From Candidatus Hydrogenedentota bacterium (GTDB lineage: Bacteria > Hydrogenedentota > Hydrogenedentia > Hydrogenedentales > CAITNO01), in the NCBI GenBank assembly GCA_903822375.1, contig CAIJOU010000198.1:1-12736 (forward strand): 12,736 nt of DNA, in the 5' to 3' direction. The notes beneath the pieces were generated by a model. That model saw nothing but the letters and a program-made list of their open reading frames with translations, did no database searches and was not told the DNA's origin. Positions 1 through 6,079 of this stretch are shown here, piece by piece. The translations under genes and the position numbers were made by a program. Each line of letters begins with the position of its first letter. Positions within the stretch are counted from its first letter, which is position 1.

Positions 1-57
1 GCGATCGGTTGACCCGTTGACATGAAAAGGCGACCGCCGTGAATACACATAGCAACA

Positions 58-73
58 GGTCACATGGGTGACC
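58..73. promoter_or_regulatory. Inverted repeat GGTCAC-N4-GTGACC, operator candidate
   Basis: A perfect 6-bp inverted repeat with a 4-nt spacer lies about 46 bases before the start of the small secreted protein gene. TTGACC and TTGACA boxes occur at 9-14 and 17-22, so a promoter could lie just upstream, but I see no clean -10 at the right spacing. The symmetric arms are typical in size for a dimeric repressor site, but could equally form a short hairpin in the 5' leader. Symmetry is seen directly; function is inferred. Confidence 0.35.
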
Positions 74-118
74 GGAACAACGAAAAGTGAACCCAAGAGA
101 TAGACAAAGGAGTAGACC

Positions 119-409
119 ATGAAGACGTTTCTGACCCTGGCGACGATTGCAGCGGTGGCACTGGCATTTTCGGGCATCGCGTTTGCGGCCGACACACCGG
201 CGACAGCCACCGGCAAGGTCGTGGTGAAGGACAAGGCCACGTCGTCCGTCCCGGCCAAACCAGCCGCCCCGGCCAAACCGGCCACGCCTGCGACCCCTGC
301 CGCGTCGGCGACCCCCGCGACGCCTGCTGCGCCGACAACCCCCGCTGCGCCGGCGACTCCGGCCGCCCCGGCGACTCCGGCCGCGCCCGCCGCTCCGGCA
401 ACGAAGTAA
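119..409 (+). CDS. Small exported Ala/Pro/Thr-rich low-complexity protein
   Basis: This gene encodes 96 residues. The N-terminus is a clear Sec signal peptide: MK, then a hydrophobic run, ending AFA-AD near residues 22-25. The mature part begins with a short mixed segment (about 25-45) and then consists almost entirely of AP, AT and PA repeats up to a terminal Lys. The ribosome site AAAGGAG lies 5-11 bases before the ATG, supporting this start. The DNA for the tail is itself repetitive: a 17-base unit occurs at 350-366 and 368-384, an 18-bp period, so tail length probably varies between strains. I do not recognise a family. Such tails usually act as extended periplasmic or wall-spanning linkers, but no function can be assigned. 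It ends before a strong hairpin and appears monocistronic. Confidence 0.8.
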   Translation: MKTFLTLATIAAVALAFSGIAFAADTPATATGKVVVKDKATSSVPAKPAAPAKPATPATPAASATPATPAAPTTPAAPATPAAPATPAAPAAPATK

Positions 410-438
410 CGACGCGAGAATAATGTCCGGGTGATTTT

Positions 439-477
439 GCCGGCATCCCGCGGGAAAGATTCCCGGGGGATGCCGGC
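439..477 (+). terminator. Strong 18-bp hairpin after the small secreted protein gene
   Basis: Two 18-base arms (439-456 and 460-477) pair with one mismatch around a 3-nt AGA loop. The outer arms read GCCGGCATCCC and GGGATGCCGGC. It lies 30 bases after the stop codon, which suits a transcription end or an mRNA 3' stabilising hairpin. No T-run follows, so it is not a canonical intrinsic terminator. It could also be a dispersed palindromic element. Confidence 0.5.
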
Positions 478-530
478 CCCGGCGTCTTGGGAATAGCGCG
501 TCTGCGCTGAGCTTTGGGGGTGCGTGAAGT

Positions 531-583
531 ACATACACCCCCCGCCCCGCCTGCGGCGGGACCGTCTCCCCTCCAGGGGGGAC
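531..583. repeat. Double-hairpin intergenic repeat, copy 1
   Basis: The segment starts ACATACACCCCCC and contains two adjacent GC-rich hairpins. One is CCCGCC (541-546) against GGCGGG (555-560). The other is CCCCT (568-572) against AGGGG (575-579). A second copy with the same opening and the same two-hairpin layout lies at 9452-9496, so this is a dispersed element and not a chance palindrome. It carries no open frame. The rest of the gene-free stretch 410-747 holds the hairpin at 439-477, a 10-bp palindrome at 638-647 and the sigma-gene control region. Confidence 0.55.
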
Positions 584-659
584 CTAAGACAGTGCGCTTT
601 CGGGTCGTTCAAGTCGGACCATTCTCGCGACTTCCGGATGGGCCCATGGATCATGAAGA

Positions 660-693
660 CTGAATAGTTCAGATTCTGAATCGTTTATATAGT
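660..693 (+). promoter_or_regulatory. Candidate promoter and operator cluster of the sigma factor gene
   Basis: Three half-sites are packed together: CTGAA (660-664), TTCAGA (668-673) and TCTGAA (675-680). The last two form a perfect 6+1+6 palindrome, and the first two an inverted 5+3+5 pair. A TATAGT box at 688-693 could be the -10, and the sequence 17 bases upstream (TAGTTC) is a poor -35. The half-sites overlap where a -35 would lie, which suits activation or repression by a dimeric regulator. The box places a start site near 700, fitting a coding start at 748 better than one at 706. Confidence 0.4.
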
Positions 694-747
694 ACGGATG
701 GAGCGTTGAGGAACCAGACAACCGGCGCCCTTTGGGCACCGGGGGAC

Positions 748-1365
748 ATGCACCCTGAGATGGATGAGATACTGGGAAATATTGAGCAGTACCGGAACCA
801 GTTCTACCGGTTTGTATACCGGAACGTGTGGGATTCGGCCATGGCCGAGGATGTGTTTGCGTCTGCCGTGCTGGCCGCCTATGAGAACCGGGACAAGTTC
901 GTGCCGGGCACGAACTTTCGTGCCTGGATGTTCAAGATCCTCGTAAACAAGTGTTTTGTGGCGAACCGTGAAGTCACGCGCGCCTGCGAGGCGCTTGACG
1001 ACGACTTTCCGGCGCAGACCGCGGCCGGGACAGGCATCGACTTCAGTGAAATGCTCCGGAATCCGGACGTCTTTCTTGAACAGTGCGGTGACGAGGTGTA
1101 CCAGGCCTTCCGCGCGTTGTCCACGGCACAGCGGTCGTGCATACTGCTGAAGGATGTGGAGCAGTTCTCCTACCAGGAGATTGCGGATATCCTCGGCATT
1201 CCGGCGGCCACCGTGATGACGCACCTGTCCAGGGGTCGCACGTCGCTGCGCGCGCGGCTGCTGGAGTATGCGAAAAGGAACGGCATCGTGCGGACGGTTC
1301 CCAGGGTGGTTGGCCGTCTTCAAACGCGGGAATTGAGGGAGAGGGAAAGCGGGGTGACGATATGA
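748..1365 (+). CDS. ECF-type RNA polymerase sigma factor
   Basis: The product is a 205-residue sigma-70 family protein of the extracytoplasmic-function group, which directs core polymerase to a small stress or envelope regulon. Region 2 spans about residues 16-70 (YRFVYRNVWDSAMAEDVF, then FRAWMFKILVNKCF). Region 4 spans about 118-170 and shows the usual helix-turn-helix: LSTAQRSCILL, SYQEIADILGIPAATVMTHLSRGR. No region 3 lies between them, as expected for ECF factors. I chose ATG 748, with GGGGG just upstream. An in-frame TTG at 706 would add 14 residues but sits only a few bases after the likely transcription start. Its TGA overlaps the ATG of the next gene (ATGA), the standard arrangement for a sigma/anti-sigma pair. 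The exact ECF subgroup cannot be told by eye. Confidence 0.88.
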   Translation: MHPEMDEILGNIEQYRNQFYRFVYRNVWDSAMAEDVFASAVLAAYENRDKFVPGTNFRAWMFKILVNKCFVANREVTRACEALDDDFPAQTAAGTGIDFSEMLRNPDVFLEQCGDEVYQAFRALSTAQRSCILLKDVEQFSYQEIADILGIPAATVMTHLSRGRTSLRARLLEYAKRNGIVRTVPRVVGRLQTRELRERESGVTI

Positions 1366-2390
1366 AACCACAGGATAAAGAATGGCTGGACCGGCTGGGC
1401 TGCGGGATGCCCTCCGCCGAGGCCGGACAATACGACCTTTCCCTCCCGGTTGAAGACTGCGGCCGGACGGCCTCCGAAGCGGAGATGGAACGCAAACTGG
1501 GCGAGATGCTGGCGCGTCCGGCGCCGGGCGCGGATGCGGCGTGGCAGACCGCGCTGGCACGGGTCAAAGAACATGAACAGACCCGGCGCGCCCAGGCGCG
1601 CTGGCGCCGTTTTGCCTGGGCCGCGGCGCCGGTTGCCCTTGCCGCCATGGCGCTGGTGATGTTCTCCGTCGGGTATGGCCGCACCCAAACGCAGCCATCG
1701 TTCCTGTCCGTGAGCACGCGTGACGCGCGCGCGCCGTTGTCCACAACACGGACGCGGGAAGTGATGGCGTCGGCGCGGAACCTACTTCGCGACCATGACA
1801 TGCGCGTGGCTCTCGATCCCAAGAACGCGCTGGAGGCCGCCGACGCGCCCTGCCGCCTGGTGTCCGTGCGCGGCGCGGAGCACGGCGGAGAACCGGTGGT
1901 CGAGATGGTGTTCCTGTACGGCGGAAAACCGGCCAAGGTGGTGATCACAAACGCCAGCGGCAGCGCCGCGCACGAAATCAGCCGGGCCGCAGCCGGCGGA
2001 GCGACCCTTGCATCGCGCGCGGTGGGCGACTGGCTGGTCACGGCGGTCGGCACCGGCGCGCCGGAGGGGCTGCTCTCGCTGATAGAGGAGGCGCCGCCTG
2101 AACCCCAGGAGCAGGCGCCCGTGCAGGCCGCTGAAACGCCACCGACGGAGACACCCGTCCCGGAGGCTGCGCCGGCCACACCGGAAGGGGTGCCGGATTC
2201 CGCCGTGGTAACGCAGGACACCGCCATCGTGACGCTGCAAAGTGCGCCGGAGGCCGCCGTGACGCCGCCCCAAAGCGCATCAGAGGACGCACAGGCGACC
2301 CCGGAAGCGCCTGTGTCGCCGGCGAGCGCGGCGGAGTCCCAGGTGCCCGCCCAACCCGACCCTCCCGAACAGGCCAATACGTCGATTTGA
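1362..2390 (+). CDS. Probable membrane anti-sigma factor with Pro/Ala/Glu-rich tail
   Basis: The product has 342 residues and is probably the inner-membrane anti-sigma factor controlling the preceding ECF sigma. About 83 cytoplasmic residues are rich in charged and Arg side chains. A single membrane helix follows at about 84-106 (FAWAAAPVALAAMALVMFSVGY). The mid-domain of about 140 residues would be periplasmic, and the last 100 residues are almost all Pro, Ala, Glu and Thr. I see no HxxxCxxC zinc-binding anti-sigma motif, so the assignment rests on topology and on the ATGA overlap with the sigma gene. The frame is open further upstream to an ATG at 1137, but that extension lies inside the sigma gene. 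GAGGGA at 1341-1346 and GGGG at 1351-1354 precede ATG 1362. The tail resembles the small protein at 119-409 in composition only. Confidence 0.72.
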   Translation: MKPQDKEWLDRLGCGMPSAEAGQYDLSLPVEDCGRTASEAEMERKLGEMLARPAPGADAAWQTALARVKEHEQTRRAQARWRRFAWAAAPVALAAMALVMFSVGYGRTQTQPSFLSVSTRDARAPLSTTRTREVMASARNLLRDHDMRVALDPKNALEAADAPCRLVSVRGAEHGGEPVVEMVFLYGGKPAKVVITNASGSAAHEISRAAAGGATLASRAVGDWLVTAVGTGAPEGLLSLIEEAPPEPQEQAPVQAAETPPTETPVPEAAPATPEGVPDSAVVTQDTAIVTLQSAPEAAVTPPQSASEDAQATPEAPVSPASAAESQVPAQPDPPEQANTSI

Positions 2391-2403
2391 CCCTTTCCCG
2401 CGC

Positions 2404-2433
2404 TTGACCCCGCCGCCGCCCGGTGCGCACAAT
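2404..2433 (+). promoter_or_regulatory. Candidate housekeeping promoter TTGACC-N18-CACAAT
   Basis: TTGACC at 2404-2409 and CACAAT at 2428-2433 are separated by 18 bases, giving a start near 2440 and a leader of about 35 bases. It lies between the anti-sigma stop and the glycosidase gene, showing that the latter can be transcribed separately. The leader includes the palindrome GCGGCGCCGC just before the GGGAGG ribosome site, which could fold and affect translation. Confidence 0.5.
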
Positions 2434-2474
2434 GACCTGAAACGCAACTGCGGCGGCGCCGCGGGAGGTCTTTC

Positions 2475-4583
2475 ATGTCGCGCGTATGGCCCATACTTGC
2501 CGTCCTCATTCTCGGCGCATCGGCGTCGTATTCAGAGCCTTCGGAGGCGTGGAAGGCGCGCACGGCCGCCGCGCAGCAGTTGGACATCGGCGAGTCGGCA
2601 CCCGACTGGCTTGTCGACTCCGAAACCTACGCCTTTGGCGTGGGCCCCGCTGACTGGGATGCGCTGGCCCAGTCGAAGGTGGCCTTTGTAACGCACTGCC
2701 CCGTGAGCCGCGACTATTTCGAGCGCGCCCACGCGCTCGGCGTCCGATGTTTCCCCTATGTGACCTTCTATCAGGGTTTCGCCAGCCAGACCTACGAGGA
2801 TCTCAACCTCAAAGACCATCCCGAATTCATCGAGGTGGACGGCGAGGGCAACCTCAAGCGCACCGGATTCTGGGAGACGGAAGACGCCAAGAACATGTAC
2901 ACCACCTGCCCGAACGTGCAGGCCTACCAGGACGCCATGGTGGCGTGGGTGCGCAAGCTCATGGAACTGGGCGCGGACGGTGTGTTTGTCGACAACCTGG
3001 GCAGCCGCGTGGAATGCTTCGGGCCCAAGTTCGGCAAGCACCAGCACATTTATGACGATCAGAACCACGCCTTCGCCATGCTGCTCAAGCGCGTGCGCGA
3101 GGTCATCAGGGAATACAAGCCCGACGGCGCGGTGCTCGGCAATTCGGCCAGCCCGACCACGCTGCCCAAGGAGTATTGGAAATACCTCGACGCGGAAATG
3201 CTGGAATCCTACATTTGCACCTGGGTCAGCACGGAGCGCTGGATGGACTGGACCGGCCACTGGAACAAGGCGGGCAAAGACCTGCAGCCGCAGGTGCGCG
3301 CGGGCAAGCAAATCCAGGCACTCAGCTATCTGGGCCACACGCCCTACGGCATTCGCGAGGACGCGTTCTTCTGCTACGCCAGCGCGCGGCTGGCGGGCTT
3401 CGTGTGGAACGGGGGCGGTCCCATCGGCAACCCCGAGATGGCCGACCTGTACCGGTTGCGCCTGGGCAGGCCGCGCACGGACGAGTTTGAGGACAATGGA
3501 GTGCACTACCGCGTGTTCGAGAACGGTTTCGTGGCGGTGAACCCAGACAAGGAGAAACCCGCAACCATAACGCTTGATGCGGCGGTGCCGGCAAGTGCGC
3601 TGCTCGACTGCTTTGGCGGGATTGCCGCGTGGGGTGCAATGGATACGGGATACAGCGCCGACGTGACGACGACGCACGGCGGCAAGCGCGCCATTGCCTG
3701 TGAACTCACCGAGGGCACCAAGGCCAGCGGCGCGCTGCAGGTGGTGGAACTGAACCAGACCGCGCCCGCCCCGATCACGGTCAGCGGCTGGAGCAGGGCG
3801 GAGAATGTGGTCGGTGCGGTCGACGCCAACTATGCGCTTTACGCCGATCTGCAGTACAGCGACGGCACCTGGCTATACGGCCAGACCGCGAACTTCGGCA
3901 TCGGCACGCACGACTGGGAGCGGCAGTCGGTCACCATCACGCCCGAGAAGCCCATCCGCGCCGTCACGCTGAACGCGCTTTTCCGCTACAAGACCGGCAA
4001 GGTCTGGTTTGACGATGTCTCGGTGCTGGACGACAAGGGCGGCGAGCGGCTGAAGAACGGCGGCTTTGAAGACCGCGAGACGCGCGGGGCCACCGTCAAG
4101 ATCGCGACCGACCGCCACCTCGAGATTCCGAAGTACTCGGGCCGCGTCTACCTGTTCCTGCCGGAGACCAAGGACGGACTGAACACCGTCGGGCCCAAAC
4201 TCACCGTCATCACCGAACCCGGCCTGGGCGAGGTGCGCTTCCGCGTCGACGGTTTCGACTACTGGACCCATTGCGGGGCATGGACCACCGAATACGTGAA
4301 GGGCGCCAACTTCGGCAAGTTCCACATCACCTTCGACAAGCCTGGCAGGCATACCGTTGAAATCATCGACGTCGTGCCCGCCGACATGAAGACGGCGAAA
4401 GGCTACGGCAGCGGCGAGCGGCTGGGCCAGTTCATGGACCCGTCCAACCCCACCCGCACCAGCGACGGCAAGAAGTTCAAGTTCAAACAGTGGAAGGACC
4501 GCGGCGAGACGCCAGCGATAGAGGTGGACGTGATTGCGGACACGACGCTCATGGCGCTGTTTGATGTGACGGACGCGAAATAG
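2475..4583 (+). CDS. Exported glycoside-hydrolase-like TIM-barrel protein with C-terminal beta domains
   Basis: The product has 702 residues with a Sec signal peptide (about 1-20, ending SAS-YS). Residues about 45-350 look like a TIM barrel of the putative glycosyl hydrolase (GHL) type: FPYVTFYQGF near 93-102, ELGADGVFVDNLGS at 164-177, and a later EMLESY at 241-246. Asp173 in VFVDN and Glu241 or Glu244 are the natural catalytic candidates. A jelly-roll like carbohydrate-binding module (CBM4/9 type) probably spans about 390-520, with VSGWSRAENV, WERQSVTITP and VWFDDVSVLD. The final 160 residues (about 545-700) look like another beta-sandwich. GGGAGG lies 6 bases before the ATG. The substrate is unknown. 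The family call is by motif feel and may be wrong in detail, but a secreted carbohydrate-active role is likely. It probably has its own promoter at 2404-2433. Confidence 0.7.
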   Translation: MSRVWPILAVLILGASASYSEPSEAWKARTAAAQQLDIGESAPDWLVDSETYAFGVGPADWDALAQSKVAFVTHCPVSRDYFERAHALGVRCFPYVTFYQGFASQTYEDLNLKDHPEFIEVDGEGNLKRTGFWETEDAKNMYTTCPNVQAYQDAMVAWVRKLMELGADGVFVDNLGSRVECFGPKFGKHQHIYDDQNHAFAMLLKRVREVIREYKPDGAVLGNSASPTTLPKEYWKYLDAEMLESYICTWVSTERWMDWTGHWNKAGKDLQPQVRAGKQIQALSYLGHTPYGIREDAFFCYASARLAGFVWNGGGPIGNPEMADLYRLRLGRPRTDEFEDNGVHYRVFENGFVAVNPDKEKPATITLDAAVPASALLDCFGGIAAWGAMDTGYSADVTTTHGGKRAIACELTEGTKASGALQVVELNQTAPAPITVSGWSRAENVVGAVDANYALYADLQYSDGTWLYGQTANFGIGTHDWERQSVTITPEKPIRAVTLNALFRYKTGKVWFDDVSVLDDKGGERLKNGGFEDRETRGATVKIATDRHLEIPKYSGRVYLFLPETKDGLNTVGPKLTVITEPGLGEVRFRVDGFDYWTHCGAWTTEYVKGANFGKFHITFDKPGRHTVEIIDVVPADMKTAKGYGSGERLGQFMDPSNPTRTSDGKKFKFKQWKDRGETPAIEVDVIADTTLMALFDVTDAK

Positions 4584-4602
4584 TGAATAACAATTGAAAG
4601 GC

Positions 4603-5085
4603 ATGGAGATGGTCGGAACAGCCGTATTCTTTCTCTACTTCCTTGCGGATGTACTTCGCCAGCTAGTCACGAATGCGATCGTATCAACCGTGTGTTTCCT
4701 CTTTCTATTGTTGGTGGCATTCGTTTTTCGTTGGAATTACGAGGGAGATGAAGTTCCGGAGCCATATAGACTCCGGGGCTGTGAAGGACTCCATTGGAAG
4801 AGGCGGTTCCCGCAGGCGCCCAAGGACGAGATTCGCCACTTTCTGTCCATCTTCGTCAGCTCATTTGGCTTTCGCGAAAAGGACCGGCTGAAGTTTGGTC
4901 CCGATGACCGCATTGCCGACGTATATCACGCGATTTACCGACCGGTAAGCTGGATGGATGATATGGAATTGGAGGAGTTCTTTTGCCGGGTCGGCGATAC
5001 GTACGGCATCGACCCGAAGCCTCTTTGGAACAGCCTGACACTCGGCGATTTGTTTGGAGCGGCGCATGCCGCTGGCTTAGAGTAG
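4603..5085 (+). CDS. Membrane-anchored acyl-carrier-protein-like protein lacking the serine
   Basis: The product has 160 residues. One or two membrane segments lie at about 4-42 (VGTAVFFLYFLADV; VSTVCFLFLLLVAFVF). A soluble domain of about 85 residues follows (75-160). It resembles the ACP-like/DUF1493-type fold: FGPDDRIADVYHAIY, then DDMELEEFFCRVGDTYGID, then LTLGDLF. In true carrier proteins the second helix opens with DSL, where Ser carries phosphopantetheine. Here the position reads DDM (119-121), so it should not be charged. The start is ATG 4603 with GAAAGG just upstream; the in-frame TTG at 4594 has no ribosome site. It begins 19 bases after the glycosidase stop. Base composition is markedly more AT-rich than the flanking genes. 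The fold is an inference and the function unknown. Confidence 0.6.
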   Translation: MEMVGTAVFFLYFLADVLRQLVTNAIVSTVCFLFLLLVAFVFRWNYEGDEVPEPYRLRGCEGLHWKRRFPQAPKDEIRHFLSIFVSSFGFREKDRLKFGPDDRIADVYHAIYRPVSWMDDMELEEFFCRVGDTYGIDPKPLWNSLTLGDLFGAAHAAGLE

Positions 5086-5089
5086 TATC
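5068..5089 (+). repeat. Island boundary repeat, copy 1 (inside the end of the upstream gene)
   Basis: The core GCCGCTGGCTTAGAGTAG overlaps the last five codons and stop of the ACP-like gene, reading A-A-G-L-E-stop. Copies 2 and 3 (5537-5585, 5973-6027) carry the same core in non-coding DNA, and translated in the same frame they end A-G-L-E-stop as well. TAGAGT at 5078-5083, with TTGGAG 18 bases upstream, could also be a promoter for the next gene, whose start is about 35 bases away. Confidence 0.6.
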
Positions 5090-5117
5090 GCCTTCGTTGA
5101 ATGTGAGGGAACCGATG

Positions 5118-5501
5118 ATGAAGAAGATGTGGCGTATACCGGCACTTGAAGCGGTTTGTATAACGGGATACCTGGGGGTCTTCTTGTTCCTGCAACTGGT
5201 GGTGTTGCCGCAGTATGGGGAAGTCCTCGAACAGTTTGGCGGAAGACCACCCGATGCGACAATACTCGTCATGAAGGTTCAAGGAACTCTTCAACCCCCT
5301 TGGCTTGCCGTTCTCTTGGACCTTGAGATAGCGGGATTCGTACTTGCCCTCTGTCGTATGTGGCACGCACGCATGCCTGCATGGCCTTGGGTGCCCTTGC
5401 GAGTGATCTTTGTCGTTGGGTTGACTCTCGTGCTGTCTGTGGAGCTTATGATCGCCCCGAATATTTTCGAGATGAGCCAACACCTCTACGAAATGTTATG
5501 A
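5118..5501 (+). CDS. Small three-helix membrane protein, tandem paralogue 1
   Basis: The product has 127 residues, with probable membrane helices at about 8-30, 62-80 and 93-113. It aligns without gaps to the next gene's product over 117 residues, with about 51 identities by hand count. Shared landmarks are PALExVCxTGxLG (8-20), FLQLxxLP (24-31), LQPPWLAV (58-65) and RMPxWxWVP (85-93). The conserved PPW and RMPxW motifs flank the second helix. I chose ATG 5118 because the paralogue starts with the same MKK; ATG 5115 is the alternative. GAGGGA lies 7 bases before 5118. I do not recognise the family. The open frame extends upstream to 4983, but that part overlaps the ACP-like gene and is unlikely to be translated. 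Base use is AT-richer than in the flanking glycosidases. Confidence 0.8.
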   Translation: MKKMWRIPALEAVCITGYLGVFLFLQLVVLPQYGEVLEQFGGRPPDATILVMKVQGTLQPPWLAVLLDLEIAGFVLALCRMWHARMPAWPWVPLRVIFVVGLTLVLSVELMIAPNIFEMSQHLYEML

Positions 5502-5536
5502 AGACCGTAGCTGTTTGTAACGCAGGCCGCAGAAAG

Positions 5537-5585
5537 CCGTTCTCCCTATCTTGCCGCCGCACCTGCCGCTGGTTTAGAGTAGCAC
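5537..5585 (+). repeat. Island boundary repeat, copy 2, promoter-like
   Basis: This copy starts CCGTTCTC and ends CCGCTGGTTTAGAGTAGCAC. TTGCCG (5551-5556) and TAGAGT (5575-5580) are 18 bases apart, which would place a transcript start near 5587, about 29 bases before the ATG at 5616. It is closely matched by copy 3, upstream of the following gene. It could be a shared promoter, a leftover of tandem duplication, or both. Confidence 0.6.
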
Positions 5586-5615
5586 GTCCCGTATCGGGAT
5601 CGAGGGAGATTGAAT

Positions 5616-5969
5616 ATGAAGAAGGGGCGGTTGTTTCCGGCCTTGGAACTTGTCTGTCTGACAGGAATTCTTGGAATCTTCTATTTCCTGCAGTTACTGG
5701 CATTGCCGGATTTCAAGAATGAGCTTTCGCAATATGACAAACCCTATTACACGCCTACGGTAGTGCTTATCCGGGTTCATGAGCTTCTTCAGCCACCTTG
5801 GTTGGCAGTCTTTGTAGGCTTGCTGGTGGCCGGAATCATTTTCATGGCTTCACGGGCATGGCGCAACCGCATGCCGAAATGGCATTGGGTTCCCTCGCTT
5901 CTGATTGTGATTCTCGGGATCGTACTTGTGCGGCTCGTAGTGATTGGAGTTGGTCCGTATGATTTCTGA
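5616..5969 (+). CDS. Small three-helix membrane protein, tandem paralogue 2
   Basis: The product has 117 residues and is the duplicated partner of the gene at 5118-5501, about 44% identical without gaps. It keeps LQPPWLAV and RMPxWxWVP and the three predicted helices (about 8-30, 62-80, 92-112). It lacks the ten-residue C-terminal extension of paralogue 1. The loop between helices 1 and 2 (about 32-57) is the most diverged part, with DKPYYTP in place of GGRPPDA. The start is ATG 5616 with GAGGGAG about 8 bases upstream; an in-frame TTG at 5610 overlaps the spacing region. Divergence shows that the duplication is old and both copies have been kept under constraint. No family or function is recognised; a pair of homologous small membrane proteins could form a heteromer. 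Confidence 0.8.
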   Translation: MKKGRLFPALELVCLTGILGIFYFLQLLALPDFKNELSQYDKPYYTPTVVLIRVHELLQPPWLAVFVGLLVAGIIFMASRAWRNRMPKWHWVPSLLIVILGIVLVRLVVIGVGPYDF

Positions 5970-5972
5970 AAA

Positions 5973-6027
5973 CCGTGTTCTCAGCCATTCTCTTGCCGCC
6001 ATCCCTCCCGCTGGTTTAGAGTAGCAC
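5973..6027 (+). repeat. Island boundary repeat, copy 3, promoter-like
   Basis: This copy starts CCGTGTTCTCAGCC, four bases after the stop of paralogue 2, and ends CCGCTGGTTTAGAGTAGCAC. TTGCCG (5993-5998) and TAGAGT (6017-6022) have the same 18-base spacing as in copy 2. A start near 6030 would give the GH42-like gene a leader of about 50 bases. The element therefore occurs at each boundary of the two-paralogue array: three elements, two units. Confidence 0.6.
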
Positions 6028-6079
6028 TGCCTGGATTGGGCGCGAAGTTCCTGCAATAACCCTTGGAAAGAGTGCCACC

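Noticed and set aside
350..384. Tandem repeat as a possible CRISPR or iteron
   Set aside because: The 18-bp period lies inside the coding frame and follows from the Ala-Pro-Ala-Thr protein repeat.
1043..2587. A 514-codon open frame on the minus strand opposite the anti-sigma gene
   Set aside because: Low-complexity Ser/Ala/Arg-rich product produced by reading GC-rich codons in antisense; no ribosome site, no family features, and it fully overlaps a well supported gene.
2532..3677. A 381-codon minus-strand frame opposite the first glycosidase-like gene
   Set aside because: Shadow frame; the plus strand has a signal peptide, ribosome site and barrel motifs.
5068..6027. Integron-like gene cassette array with attC sites
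   Set aside because: The repeat at gene boundaries suggested it, but it has no long imperfect palindrome and no GTTRRRY/RYYYAAC core pair, and no integrase is visible in the window.
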